The notes under the pieces were generated by a model. The model worked only from the letters and a program-made list of their open reading frames with translations, did not search any database and was not told the origin of the DNA. The translations under genes and the position numbers were made by a program. A DNA stretch of 64,000 nt from Isoetes taiwanensis (taxonomy: Eukaryota > Streptophyta > Lycopodiopsida > Isoetales > Isoetaceae): the NCBI GenBank assembly GCA_021234155.1, contig JAJEKV010000020.1, positions 2,157,275-2,221,274 of the forward strand, in the 5' to 3' direction. This document shows positions 50,323 through 61,838 of this stretch, in pieces (within the stretch, counting starts at the first letter, position 1; the number at the start of each line of letters is the position of its first letter).

Positions 50323-51121
50323 TAAAGGTAGAGGTCTCAAGCAAATGGTAAATGGGCTTTCAATGATTAAAGAATTGTGTATTTCCATTGATACGTACCA
50401 TTGGCTACCTTAAGTTGGCCAATGATGAGTAGATATGTAGCATCCTCAAAATCTCCTACCAAACAATATATTCTCCCAATGGGCATTGCCCTTCCAGATT
50501 TCAAATTTCAAAAATCATCTCTGTAGATCAAAGTAGATGCAACATTCATGGATTTAAGTGCACTAAGCATCCAGATTACACCTCAATAATAATAAGTGAA
50601 GTTAGATTGGAGGAGAATCCTGGATCAATAACCTCATAAGCTAGCATCATAATAACTTCTATAATACACAAAAGTATGCATATAGTCCATATATAGTCTA
50701 GATACAGTCTTAAAAAGCATTCTACAGCAGAAAACATGATCAATTTGGAAAAAATGTGGAAAAACCTGATAGATTAGGCATTAGAAACATGGCTTGTCCA
50801 TTTTGCAACACAATAAAATCTAAATTTCACAGAAAAAAGTTCCTACTCTTCACCTCATGTCGCACCATCTGAGACCCTTGCATGTGGAAGGCTGAGAACA
50901 CCAGCACGATCCATGACCGAACCATGATTAGGAGATTGTGAAATGTACTAATGCTAATTCTCTATGCTTGCTGTTAGCATGAGGCATGGACCAGCACCAC
51001 GGAGGCAGTTGAATTTACAGAAAAGTTCGTGATTGCATATTCTAATTTGATAAAACCTACAATCAACAAAAGAATCGTTTAGATGGATGGTTTTGGAAAG
51101 AATCCAGAATGAATATGGATC

Positions 51122-51529
51122 TTACCATGTCTTATTGGTAGACTTTGAGCCAACAATATAACTTGCCACTTCATTCTTTAAATGACCAGATTCCTTAACC
51201 CTGGATAAATTTACAATTGCTAAAACTTTGGATGCCTGTCTGCAATTAGATGAGAAAGAAAACTGACCAGCAGGAGAGACCACCATATCCAGAGTAGAAG
51301 TTCCAGGAGAGTTTAAGATAGTATTTAAACTTGTTTCCATCAGATTCTTCCACTTCTCTAAACACAAAATGAAAACGAAGCCTGATTTACTGCTTGAAGA
51401 TGACTTGAACAGAAGAAACATCGGAAGCAAAATAAAAGGATTCATTACTGTAGAATTTGTAGATTCTGGCCCAAAGAGAGATTCAAAAATGGTTCTTCCA
51501 ATTTTCTTTTTCATATCTATGCACAACAA
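51122..51529 (-). CDS. Unrecognised open frame, possible exon
   Basis: A long minus-strand frame (up to 135 codons) ends at a good donor (ACATG then GTAAGA, about 51128). Upstream candidates on the same strand include 52423-52270 (MHVRQLDWHALF..., donor GTGCGT), 52226-52165 (KYGGAYMFIRPAANKDRC, donor GTACAT) and about 52010-51960 (donor GTAAGG). These could be exons of one gene, but no family is recognised and phases were not all reconciled. Confidence 0.3.
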   Translation of the reverse strand: MLCIDMKKKIGRTIFESLFGPESTNSTVMNPFILLPMFLLFKSSSSSKSGFVFILCLEKWKNLMETSLNTILNSPGTSTLDMVVSPAGQFSFSSNCRQASKVLAIVNLSRVKESGHLKNEVASYIVGSKSTNKTW

Positions 51530-52646
51530 CAGATGATCTGCATATCAATTGCCCACACTATAACAAAGACGACATAAAACAGGGTTTAGGAACTCTAAAG
51601 TAAAAAAAGTTGCTGGATGTCTGCATTAGCTGCATTAGGAACTTGCACGATGCCCATTAAGAGAAGTCTTAAAACAAATTGGCTAGCAGAAAGAGTAGTT
51701 AATGTAAACTTACCAGAGATGTATTCACAAATCAGAACCAAAGAAGCAAACGCTAAATTAAAAGGCATATTTTTTTATCTAGTGCCCCCTTGAAATAAAT
51801 GACTGTTTTTGAACAAAGAATATAAGACCTTGTATAGTTATAGTAAAGTTCCTTCTAGGCAAATCATCATTCACATAATCAAATGCTATACGGAAAACAT
51901 TTCGGCTGCTTAAACCAAATCTAAAAGATGTCCAGAATAAATAGAATATAAAGCCTTACCAGAACTACTGAGCAGGTTACAGATGTAGAAGTCAAGGCTC
52001 CAAGGTTATTTTCTTGAGCAAGATAAGGAAAACCTGAGGCCATGCGGCTATACTACAGCAACAATGACAGATTTGGTAAGTGCGTGAATTCAATGTACCC
52101 ATGCAAAAAGAGCATAATCTGATAAGGGAAAAAGAAAAGGAGTTGCCAAGCAACGAAAACGATGTACCTGCATCTGTCCTTGTTGGCAGCAGGCCTGATA
52201 AACATGTAAGCTCCACCATACTTCTATGCTGTCAAGACCGCCCATCTGCCGTTAAAGGTTCAAACGCACCTTCAGAAACCCCGGAGCTAAGCCAAGGTAG
52301 TGGCCGAAATTGCAACCTAAACGCAGATTCGTCCACTCCAAATTGCAAAATGCCATCTATTGCACATAAATTGACAAAGCACCTTATGAATAAAGCATGC
52401 CAATCCAATTGGCGAACATGCATGGGGCGACAACTGCAAGAAGGGATATGGGCATCTGCTAAAGGCTTTGGATCGATAAGGCAACCCCAAAACCTAGAAT
52501 TTGATAATCAAAGGCAAAGCCACAGACTCGATTTTTGGATTACTTGGAAAGTTTTCCGGCAGCTAAAAGCCTCTAGACCTTAGAAAACTAACCTGAAAAA
52601 AAAATCTAAAAAGTTTTCGGCATGTCGGAAAAACCAAATTTAAACA

Positions 52647-52730
<84 letters not shown>
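52647..52730. repeat. (GATA)n microsatellite
   Basis: About 21 uninterrupted GATA units. The frames across it (IYLS repeats) are not genes. Confidence 0.97.
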
Positions 52731-53177
52731 TATATTCAATGTTCCATATCAAAGGCACCACAATTGATATTCTCTTTACATGCACAATTGCCAATTTACA
52801 TTAATACTGCAAAAAATGTTAGTTATCCTTAATATATGTTGTAAAAAGGTGATGGCATGCTGTATAGGCCATATGTTTTACTAGTGGCAATTTATTTGTC
52901 TATACGATATCAAACAAACATGAAGTTAGTCCACATGCCATTAATGAATATGGGCCACATTTTTTGGGGTGTATTATCGTTTGGGGTGTCTATAAAATTT
53001 TTTTGGCCATCGGATCCTGGCATATCTCACAGCATATGCCATGGGGCGGAATTCTAGCCCTCAATGCAAGTCAAGATGGGGTCAAAACACCCATATTTGA
53101 CTTACCCCTAACATTCCACTAAACCATTGAATAAATACAATATCTGAAAATTGGCAGCTTGATCAAATAAAAAATTA

Positions 53178-53222
53178 TGAGCCTGGGGAGTCGAACCCCA
53201 GTAGAAGTTCCGACGCTCATCC
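53178..53222 (-). other. tRNA-like fragment: acceptor and T-arm only
   Basis: The minus strand reads ATGAGCG, 13 bases, then TGGGG-TTCGACT-CCCCA (a perfect T-arm) and GGCTCAT. The outer heptamers pair except one position. The D and anticodon arms are missing, so it is not a working tRNA. Confidence 0.45.
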
Positions 53223-53259
53223 AGGCATACTCGGAATCCCAGAAGAGGGATGCCTAATA

Positions 53260-54640
53260 TGCCTAGGGACCGAAGCCCACTAACTAATCAAACAAGTCAT
53301 ACCAACATATTGTCTCAAAAAACAGCATTGGAAATTTCGGCCACATTATACAGCAGCAGGCTGCTCAAACAGATTGAAGAGTTGATGAAAATAACATTCC
53401 ACACAAATGTGCTGCAAACACGTGTCAAATTCACAGGCAGCAAAGCAATCATACCTGTCAAGCATCTCCATACTGCTGAAACACATTCAACACGACATTT
53501 AGAACAGAAACAAACCTATAATCTTGCCGAAATCAGAAACCGTTGTTTTATATTATTTCCACAATATAAAACCAGAATGAGTTCTCTCAAGCCCATACAC
53601 AAAAACAGAAACAACAACATGTAAACACATCAGTTCATAGTGGAGCCACATCCCCTGTTTCTAATGGCAAATTTTCTAGTCTAATCCTTCTCCATTTGTG
53701 ACAACTTCTCGGCAACAAACATGCATCTGATTCTCTGAAACGTGCAAAACAAAAATTTAGTTGCAATCATCTTAGATCTTTTCTGGAGGGAAAAAAAAAG
53801 CATTCAACAGTTCGGTTATTTTGTCAGTTTCGAATTGCTCCTGTAATAGGATAAAGAAGATTACAAACAGAAAATTATAATTTAGCTTATGGTAACTTCG
53901 ACACAAAGGATCGTTGCTGAAAAAGGTTAGTAATCTGTCAAATCACGCATCCTAATTTGTAAAAGGAAGCTCATTATACAACAAAACACATAAGTCGATC
54001 AAACGCAAAGAACTAAAAGAAACGTTTCATGATGCCTGATTGATATGCTTGCATGGATCATCGTCTGGAAGAGCCCGCAGTAATTCGTTATACGAAGCAT
54101 GGAATTCAAAGGCAAATAGAATAGATCAAGTTAGAAAAGCCTGTTGAAGAGCTTGTTGCCAGCCCGTTGAAAAGAGTGGTCGGAACCGCTGCCTGCCTCT
54201 TGCATAGAACCAACGAAGATGAAAGAAGCAAATCGACACTTATCTAGCCAGGAATAGCAGCATGCGCCATCTGTGGCCCGCCCATCTGAAGCGCAGCCCT
54301 CCCGACCACACAAATGCAGGAATCTAAACTCTAGATTCCCCTGTTTGGAATCTTGAGTGCCAGCATCAGCTTATACTGTATTTACATACGGATACAACAC
54401 CAAACCATGCAAAATCTTATGTTACAAAACTACGGTTTCTGATTTCGGCAAGATTATAGGCAGATATATGTAGCATTATAACAGGGGGTTTTTTTTGTGT
54501 TTTTATACTGTTTTCTCTAAGGTTTTCATATGATTTGGTGGCCATATTCATCCAGGTGTACTAAATAGTATTTCTAGAGTGCACCCTTTTGTAAGCCGTT
54601 GATTTTAGAAAAGGGGCCAAATCTGTGGTGAATATCCTCC
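53260..54640. other. Intergenic, nothing recognised
   Basis: Open frames at 53250-53624 (plus) and 54313-54131 (minus) lack motifs or support. Confidence 0.3.
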
Positions 54641-54643
54641 CAT

Positions 54644-54706
54644 TAGTTTTAGGGTTTTTTTTAGGGTTGTGTTTTAGGGTTTTTTTTTTAGGGTTGTGTT
54701 TTAGGT
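54644..54706. repeat. Telomere-like TTTAGGG cluster, degenerate
   Basis: Four TTTAGGG words lie in a T-rich stretch organised as two copies of a TTTTAGGG-T(n)-AGGGTTGTG unit. It is plant telomere sequence in interstitial, diverged form, or a simple T-rich repeat. Confidence 0.6.
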
Positions 54707-54959
54707 AATCTTCATCCACTAAGCGGCATCGTGCGAGTCTATTAGCACCTCTGTTGATGTTCAAGTGCAACGATTTTAGGTATCTCTACCATTCCCAAGA
54801 TCGGCAACATTTTTGATCGCCATAGCATTTGCATTTGGGTGGATTCAAGCCACGCAGCAAAAGCTTTGTGTATAGATTTCGGGCTTGAATCTTGAGCTTT
54901 GCAAAACCGAACTTGGCTACATACAAACGCAGTTTGTTTGCAAGCAGGGAGCATTAGTC

Positions 54960-55660
54960 GGGTTTAAGTACTCTTCAAGAGGACGTAAGGTTTCTTGCCC
55001 CGCTTCGAGAATTGACTTCTTTGTGAGTTTAGTATTTTTTCTACATGACTCCCTAGCCAAGGTTTATCTAGCAGCTAGCTTGGTATTGAGACTGTTCCTG
55101 TTATTGTTGGCCCATTCACGTATCTGTTATTTGCAAACCCAGCAAAGGGTGTGGCTAAAGGATTTGATCTTCTTTCTCCGCTTGACTCCTTCTTTGCCAG
55201 CCTATGGGTAATCTTAAAGTCGTTATCCTAGATAGTAGTTCTTATTGGTTCAAAGTTATTTAAGCCGGCCTTATATGTGCGTGAAAGTCATAGGTGAGCT
55301 GAAAGCACCGGTGCAAAATGGATTCAATTTGATGAACCTGCACTTGTGCTTCACCTTCAAGCGTCTAAATTGCAAGCCTTTGAGAAGGCTTATGGTTATC
55401 TTGCCACCGAACCGAGTGGTGTGAAGCTTTTGGTTGAGACATACTTTGTTTACATTCCTGGCCAAAACATACAAGTGAGTGATTATCTCGTGTAATTTGC
55501 AAATGCGTCTTTAAGCTTTCCAAATAATTTACCTCAACTCGTGCAATTCGGACGTTGGACCGGCTTGCAAAGTGTGGCTGCTATTGGAGTTGATTTGGTT
55601 AAATGGAACAAAGACATCCTTAATTCTTCTTTGGCCGCATCCGATGCTCAAATTCATTGA
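54960..55660 (+). pseudogene. Cobalamin-independent methionine synthase (MetE-type) fragment
   Basis: Pieces of plant methionine synthase, which methylates homocysteine with methyl-tetrahydrofolate. In order, in shifting frames: [18 protein letters not shown] and [14 protein letters not shown] (55079-55190), GELKAP (about 55292), WIQFDEPALVLHLQASKLQA and AYGYLATEPSGVKLLVETYF (55319-55450), and TGLQSVAAIGVDLVKWNKDI (about 55560-55620). This corresponds to the N-terminal half around the conserved QxDEP motif. Frameshifts, an early end and the absent zinc-binding C-terminal half mark a pseudogene. No introns are seen between segments, so a processed copy is possible but unproven. Confidence 0.78.
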
Positions 55661-56589
55661 ATTCACTTCCTTTTGCTTTTCCTCTCGCCTTTTTAATCGC
55701 TTTCTGCCTATTTTTCAACAGATGAAAAGGAGAAGAGAATGGGCACCTTGAGCAGAGGATTAATCTCTTGTTGCTTTGAACCCTTAGGTCATACTTGAGC
55801 GAGTACACATTTACGGCTCAGCTACACAAAAGGTTCAGCATGTCCGCCCTAATTTGATGCAAAAGTTCTGATATGACTGTGATATCAACCATTCGGGGCA
55901 TAAAGCCGGGTTCGCTGTTCTTTAGGATGAAAAGTTGCTTTGCAAAATGCATCCAGCATTGACCGAGATATAAAGTTTGAGCTTTACTTTGTAGAGTACC
56001 CAGCTATCTAATACCATGCAATTAACCATTATTAAGTAAATCATTAAAATTGTCAAACAGACAGGACTCTTAGGGGTTTAATAGTAAATGCGGTCCTCTT
56101 TGGTAAGCTTGATTTATATCTAAGAGATATCCACTTGGTCTATAAACTGAGATAACCTAATAAGATAATCTATGACGCTATTACCTCTAGATAGGACATT
56201 CATTTTGTTTCTTCTATTTTCATTGCCCTAATAATTGTGTCTCGTGGGTAGTTGCTTGCTATGTTCATCGATCTCTTACATTCCCGAATCCCTTGTAAAT
56301 CATTCATTGAAAGACGTAACGTGCACTGCCGCCAGAAAACTCTTCATCGTCCATAACCTGTAGCAAATGTGCACATGCAGCACAAAGAGTAGAAAGAGTA
56401 GAATCATTGACACTGTTTCATTCTCAAGTCCATCAGGACCCTTTACCATTGATTCAATGGTCCATATTGAATACTTATCTTGCAGAGACCTAGAACCATG
56501 AGTACAATTTGCAATATTTAGGCCCATAAAGTTTATTTATGTTTGCTTTAGTTAGGGCCCGAAGGGCCCAAATTTTTTTTAATATAACA
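55661..56589. other. Intergenic, nothing recognised
   Basis: No supported coding or repeat feature other than short frames. Confidence 0.35.
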
Positions 56590-57036
56590 GTCAACACACA
56601 ACTACCATTAACATTATTGACACAAACCATTGCATTTAACACATTTAAATTAAAATCCCCCTTAAACCCCCTTTGGTTTGGGTGCATATTCACACGGGGG
56701 TTACGTGAGGGCAAATGAGCCCCAAAAATATATTTACAATACATGTATAAAATTAACACCACTAAGTACATTGTCTCAAACCTTATAGTATTTTGCAAAC
56801 CCTAATATATAGTATACAAAAACTTGTACATGCATACCCCACAAATGAGGATTGCTATGTACGGTCCAGATCTTGGAATAAAGGGCAAATATGCCCATCC
56901 GACAGCTCTCGTTGCCCGGAGTAACCCCCCGTGTGAATATGCACCCAAACCAAAGGGGGTTTAAGGGGGATTTTAATTTAAATGTGTTAAATGCAATGGT
57001 TTGTGTCAATAATGTTAATGGTAGTTGTGTGTTGAC
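56590..57036. repeat. Near-perfect 115-bp inverted repeat (foldback element)
   Basis: The left arm 56590-56704 and right arm 56921-57036 are reverse complements along their whole length except one extra C/G in a homopolymer. They begin GTCAACACACAACTACC. A 216-bp unique spacer separates them. No flanking target duplication is obvious. It could be a long-TIR MITE or a source of hairpin RNA. It ends about 350 bp upstream of the reverse transcriptase ORF. Confidence 0.95.
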
Positions 57037-57386
57037 TCAAATGTATTTCATTATTTGTACTTATTGAATACAGTTTAAATCTGCAGTTTTTCTGTTCATT
57101 TTTTACTTGCATACTCAGTCTAATTATCTCTTCTAGATTATACTCAACTCAATGGTCTCTAAGGCTTCCCTTTATAGGGTCAGATAAGTCCAGTAGTTTT
57201 TGGCTACTTGGATCCTTTGTCAAATTTTAGGATTTGTCTTAGGCTAGTCTATATTTAACCCGATTTCTGATCATTGGTCTTACCAATGTAAGCCTTAGAG
57301 ACCTTCCTGTTCCTGTGACTGTTTAATAATTTCTACATAGAATATTAAAAATTCTATTCCTTTATTCTAACTTTCTGATATTTTAG

Positions 57387-60300
57387 GAAGGAGCTGAGGT
57401 TAATATTGATCCTATTACTCTGAAAGTATGCAACCAGCACACAAATTATCAGCAGCAACCGCTCACTAACAGGCCAGGTTGGTATAATGAGCTTGGTAAC
57501 TTTGGATATGCAGCAGCTGGTATTACTGCTCCTAACAAGGCAGTACAAACTATGCTTGGATGCATTATGATTAAGGAATTGCACAAGATTTTCATCAGTA
57601 AAGAATGTGGCCTTGCTGAAGGAGATATTTCTGCCATACTTTTTCTTGGGTTTGATAGGATACTGAATCTAGTATGCAGCTTTAAATCCAAAGACTATGA
57701 GCAGTGCAAAGCCCTTATTGAGCAAGCCTATCTTAGCCTTCCTGCTGCTCATATCCTTGCTGATACAAATGATGTATTTGATCTTATGGCATTTATCAAA
57801 GGCCTTACTGTGTTGGAAGCCACAAATTCTCTGAAAATATCATATCCACCTAATGACTCTGAAGTTGTTACAGCTGACAAACCTGATAGTCCACCTCAGT
57901 TATTGGACAATTGTCTTTTTGACATAAACATGATTGCTGATCTAGAACAGGTCCAGGCAGCAGTAGCAGTGGATAATCAGCAGCCACAAACTGAAGAGGA
58001 CAAAATCAAGACTGCATTGCTCAGGTATAATATCAAGGAATTAAACCTTTTCAATTGTGGCCCTTTCCCTATCATGTCTAACAGAAATGTTGAGATACAT
58101 GGAGAGCAGTTCCAGCACACACTCTGGAACAGCAGAAACCTTGGTGTGATTGCTCCCATTGGTAAGGAATCTCTTATTATGCTGGCTAGATTACAGAAAG
58201 ATGAAGTGCAAAAGGCAGAAAGCAATGCATTGGCCTTCAACAAATCCTTCAAGAGAATTGAATGTAAGTTCCCTTTTAAGTTGGATTTCCTGGGTAGAAC
58301 TTGTGAACTGGGCAATGGACTCTTTGTTGGACAAAAGGGACACATGGCAAAAATTGAAGAAAAAAGAATTGACTTTTACTTGAAAAAGATTTGGCGAACA
58401 TATTGTCCGTTTGTGAAGTGCAACTGTGATAAAATGTCTGACAAAAAATGCCCTGATAATATCACATGGATAGATCATCTGTTGTGGCATATGCTCAACA
58501 ACCTAGAGAAGATTTGGCCTAATGATAATATATGCATGAGGTTTGCAAGATTCTCCTCTTTTTTGGCATCTGACCCTATGAAGACTGTTATTCTGGCCTA
58601 TATTGGATATTTATCCATTAGGGAGATTATGATTGCCATGACACACAGGTTTGCTGCTGACAAGAATTGTGACTTCAAGAGTGAATTTGGAAACTACAAG
58701 GTTGTCGACATCATTGAGAAAACAATCAAGCCAATCTCTTTTCTTTATACGCATCAGTTTGACAATGCTAGTTTCGGTTATCAGAGCAGCAAGAAAAGAT
58801 CCCAGTCCAGTAACACCATGGCCAGTGGAATACTTAGGCCACCCAAACTGAATAGGAATTCTGCTACTTCAGCCAGATCTGAAAGTTCCTCGGTTACTAA
58901 GATCACTGATTATACTAGGACTCGTTCTAATCAGACCTCAGGTTCTGGGGTATGATACAACAGTGCATAAAAGAAGGTAAATTATTTAAAATATATATGT
59001 TTAAACTTTAGTTCTTTGGGCCACAGTGCCCTTACTCTCTGAAAACTTGAAAGGGTTTATCCCAACTAGTATTTCACTCTAACTGAAATTTCTTTCTGCT
59101 ATGTGCAGAGTAGGAGGGAACTTACCATCAGAGCAGATGGTAGGTGGAGACTGCATACCAAAAAAGTCAAGCAAAAAAATAAATATGTCCACTTTACATA
59201 TTTCTCCAAAGTTATAGATAGAATCAAGTTCAGCAGTATTTTCAAGACTGTCTTATGTAGCCATTTTGGTAATATTGGCTATGATATTTGGGACTCCACC
59301 ATCTTTGGATGGAGATACTCAGACAACCTTAAAGACATGTTTTACAAGCCAAAAATGATATTTGCTGAGGATAATTTGTATACGTGCCCATGTTGCATCC
59401 CTGGGCTTAAGAAATATATTGATCCTTCCATTGGTCATATTAGGACTACTGATTTAAGTATTGTTGTGCATAATAAAACTTTGAAGCACTGGTTTACACT
59501 TGGGTTGAATCACATACCTGACCTACCCTTTACCCTGGAAAGATTCAAAACAGAAATGGAGGATACCATAGAACAATTCTTTCTGATACACAAGTCTGCC
59601 TTGGAAGAAATGGATAGTAAAGCTATTGAGGATTGTAAAGCTATGCTTAAAAAAGAGACTAAGTGGCAAGCTAAGGCTTTTATCAAGGATAACTCGAGAA
59701 TCATGAAGAAATTTCTTATCCATGATGAAAAAGTTGTTAAAAATATTGAGTGGATTGTCAATAATCTTTATACTGCGGGCATATGCATGCTACACCCTGC
59801 CATTTTTGGAACCTGCCAAAGTACCTGCACTAGGTACTTTTGGATTGGGTACTATTTTCTTGTTCTTTTGGTCAAAACTAATTCAAAAGTTGAATATAAA
59901 ATGTCAAACGCATATCAATGTTCAAGGTTAAGATAGAGACAATACTATTGGAGGTCAAAATGAATGCATTCAATTTAACATTTGTAGTTATTAAGATATT
60001 ATAAAAGTACCCAGTACCCAGTGTTGGGTACTTTTTTAGGTAGTTTTATGGTTCCTAAATGGTACTTTTTTTGATAGGGTGTAGCATGCTTATGCCCCTG
60101 CAGCAGTTGACAAAGCTGCAAATAACCCTGCTTTCATTTGCCCTGTTCACATTAGGGAGGCTGCTACTAAAAGACTTGAGAGTAATGACTTTGCTAAAAT
60201 GGACATGATACAGGAAAACCTTGTCAACAATATTCTGGCTGACTTACAAGGGATACTTGGTGATGGACACTACTCCAGCATTAACATGCCATATCTGTTG

Positions 60301-61500
60301 GGGATTTTTAAAGCACATAAGTTGGAATACAGATGGATTACAAATGCACATGATACGATTTTCTCCACAGCAGCCTCCATACTTGCATCAGGATTGAATC
60401 TCATCATTGATCTATGGCCTGATATATGTTGGGAGAAATGCAAAGCAGCAAACTTGTTCATGTCTAATAAGATTAGGGCGTCATGGATAGTCAACTCCAT
60501 ATATGATGTTGTTTGCAATTTACCTTCTAAGATTTCTGATGTGTTTACAGCGGATATCACAAAGTGCTATGAAAATATCCCATTGGATGGCGAGGATGGT
60601 ATATGCAATGTGTTGCAACAGATTATCAATATGGCATGGAAATTTAAGAAAAAAGAACATGCTGGTTTTGACATGTGGTACCATGTCAATAATAATGGGA
60701 CTGCGGCAGTAACATGGAAATGCAAGGTCCCTGATGGGAACTATTGGACTAGGCTTGACAAAGACACGTTTACAAGATTGAACATTTGGCTCTTGAATAA
60801 TTGTTATCTTGTTATGTATAATGGTATCTGGAAACAAATCAAGGGGATTCCAATGGGTTTCGCTGCAAGCCCTGGATGGTGCAATATATACTTAGCCTGG
60901 TTTGAGCTTAAGTTTATAATGAAACTAATTGCACAAGGCAGATTACAGGAAGCTTCCATGTTTAGTAACACTTTCAGATATATGGATGACATTTTGGGAA
61001 TTAATAACCCATACATCAGGAAATACCTCGGCATTGAAAAAGATATGGAAGAATTAAAGATATACAATCTGGAACATCTTGGCATTAAAGATGAAACAAT
61101 CTATGATGCTAGTGACAATACCATGGGAAGAAAAATTGATTTCCTAAATATTAGTATTGAAGTGTTTGCACCCCATTCAGGCATTTATGCGCTGTACAGA
61201 TTTGACAAGAGATGCAAATTACCTTTTAAGGTATCAAAGTACATCCATGCAAGCAGTTGCAGACCATATTTGATGGCATGTAATGTCATCATTTCTCAAT
61301 TACAGCCATTTCTGTATGCACACAATAATCCCATTCGGGCAGCTAATGACATACTGGACCTTATGAACACATTCATAGGCAAAGGGTTCAGAAAGAAAGA
61401 CATCTGGCACAAAGTTACTAAAGTTTTGCATGAGCAAACGTTTCCAGGGTTGAGATATGATATGGGCATCCTTGTCTTTGAACTTAACAAATACAAATAA
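57387..61500 (+). CDS. Large reverse-transcriptase protein, intron-containing, split by a MITE
   Basis: Segment 1 (57387-58949, 521 codons) starts after an acceptor-like TTTTAG and ends at a GTATGA donor; the intron 58950-59108 has a GCAG acceptor. Segment 2 (59109-59790) joins in phase, then a 293-bp MITE interrupts; segment 3 is 60085-61500, about 1,220 codons in all. Landmarks: CPFVKCNCDKM (Cys-rich), TCPCC, GHIRTTDLSIVVHN, AVDKAANNPAFIC, catalytic block A FTADITKCYENIP, block B GIPMGFAASPGWCNIYLAWFE, block C FRYMDDIL, then LYRFDKRCKLPF. All three catalytic Asp are present. This pattern matches an RT family I remember from invertebrate, algal and protist genomes; I cannot name its clade. 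No endonuclease domain was seen. Without the MITE the flanking frames differ by one base. The true 5' end is unknown; the first ATG in the frame is 57552. Confidence 0.8.
58950..59108 (+). other. Intron in the reverse transcriptase gene
   Basis: GTATGA donor at 58950 and TATGTGCAG acceptor ending 59108; 159 bp, phase 0 on both sides. The upstream frame would stop at TGA just past the donor, while splicing restores the frame into SRRELTIRADG. A pyrimidine-rich stretch precedes the acceptor. Confidence 0.7.
59791..60083. mobile_element. 293-bp MITE inside the reverse transcriptase frame
   Basis: Ends TACACCCT...AGGGTGTA are inverted; GCATGC flanks both sides (59785-59790, 60084-60089), a probable 6-bp target duplication whose palindromic form leaves the exact border uncertain. 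Internal GGTACTTTT / AAAGTACC words recur near both ends. No coding capacity. Confidence 0.8.
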
Positions 61501-61838
61501 GTCTACATGCATATTTTGGTTTCATTGAAAGAAGTTTTTTAAGGTCATGGTTATAAACCTGATCTATTGTCATATTGATACCACATCTGTTATATCCTTT
61601 GAGACTTATGATTTCAGAATCAATTTCTTAAGGAAAATACAAGTTAAAGTTTCTCAAAGATCAGATTATGAAAAATACAGCTGATAAGCATTATATATTC
61701 ATATTATGAAAACAGTATAAGATAAAGCCGATAGGTACATGATATTGTCATAAAGACAAATTTACATTACATAACTTTAACTCATACTAAAAAGGTGAGG
61801 ATCCATTTTTCCAAAACTAGCAGTAGTAGAACCCTGTT
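61501..61838. other. Convergent intergenic spacer
   Basis: Lies between the 3' ends of the RT gene (plus) and the B3 gene (minus); AT-rich, holding both presumed 3' UTRs. No clear poly-A signal pattern was assigned. Confidence 0.4.

Noticed and set aside
52080-52583. A 167-codon plus-strand frame
   Set aside because: No motif, and the opposite strand carries better exon-like signals with splice sites; neither is proven.
52606-52794. Frame with repeated IYLS
   Set aside because: Translation of the GATA microsatellite.
54885-55211. A 108-codon plus-strand frame with hydrophobic stretches, possible membrane protein
   Set aside because: An alternate frame over the methionine synthase fragment; the true homology is in another frame.
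56776-57009. Frames across the inverted repeat (77 and 102 codons)
   Set aside because: They are non-coding repeat sequence read on opposite strands and share no family motif.
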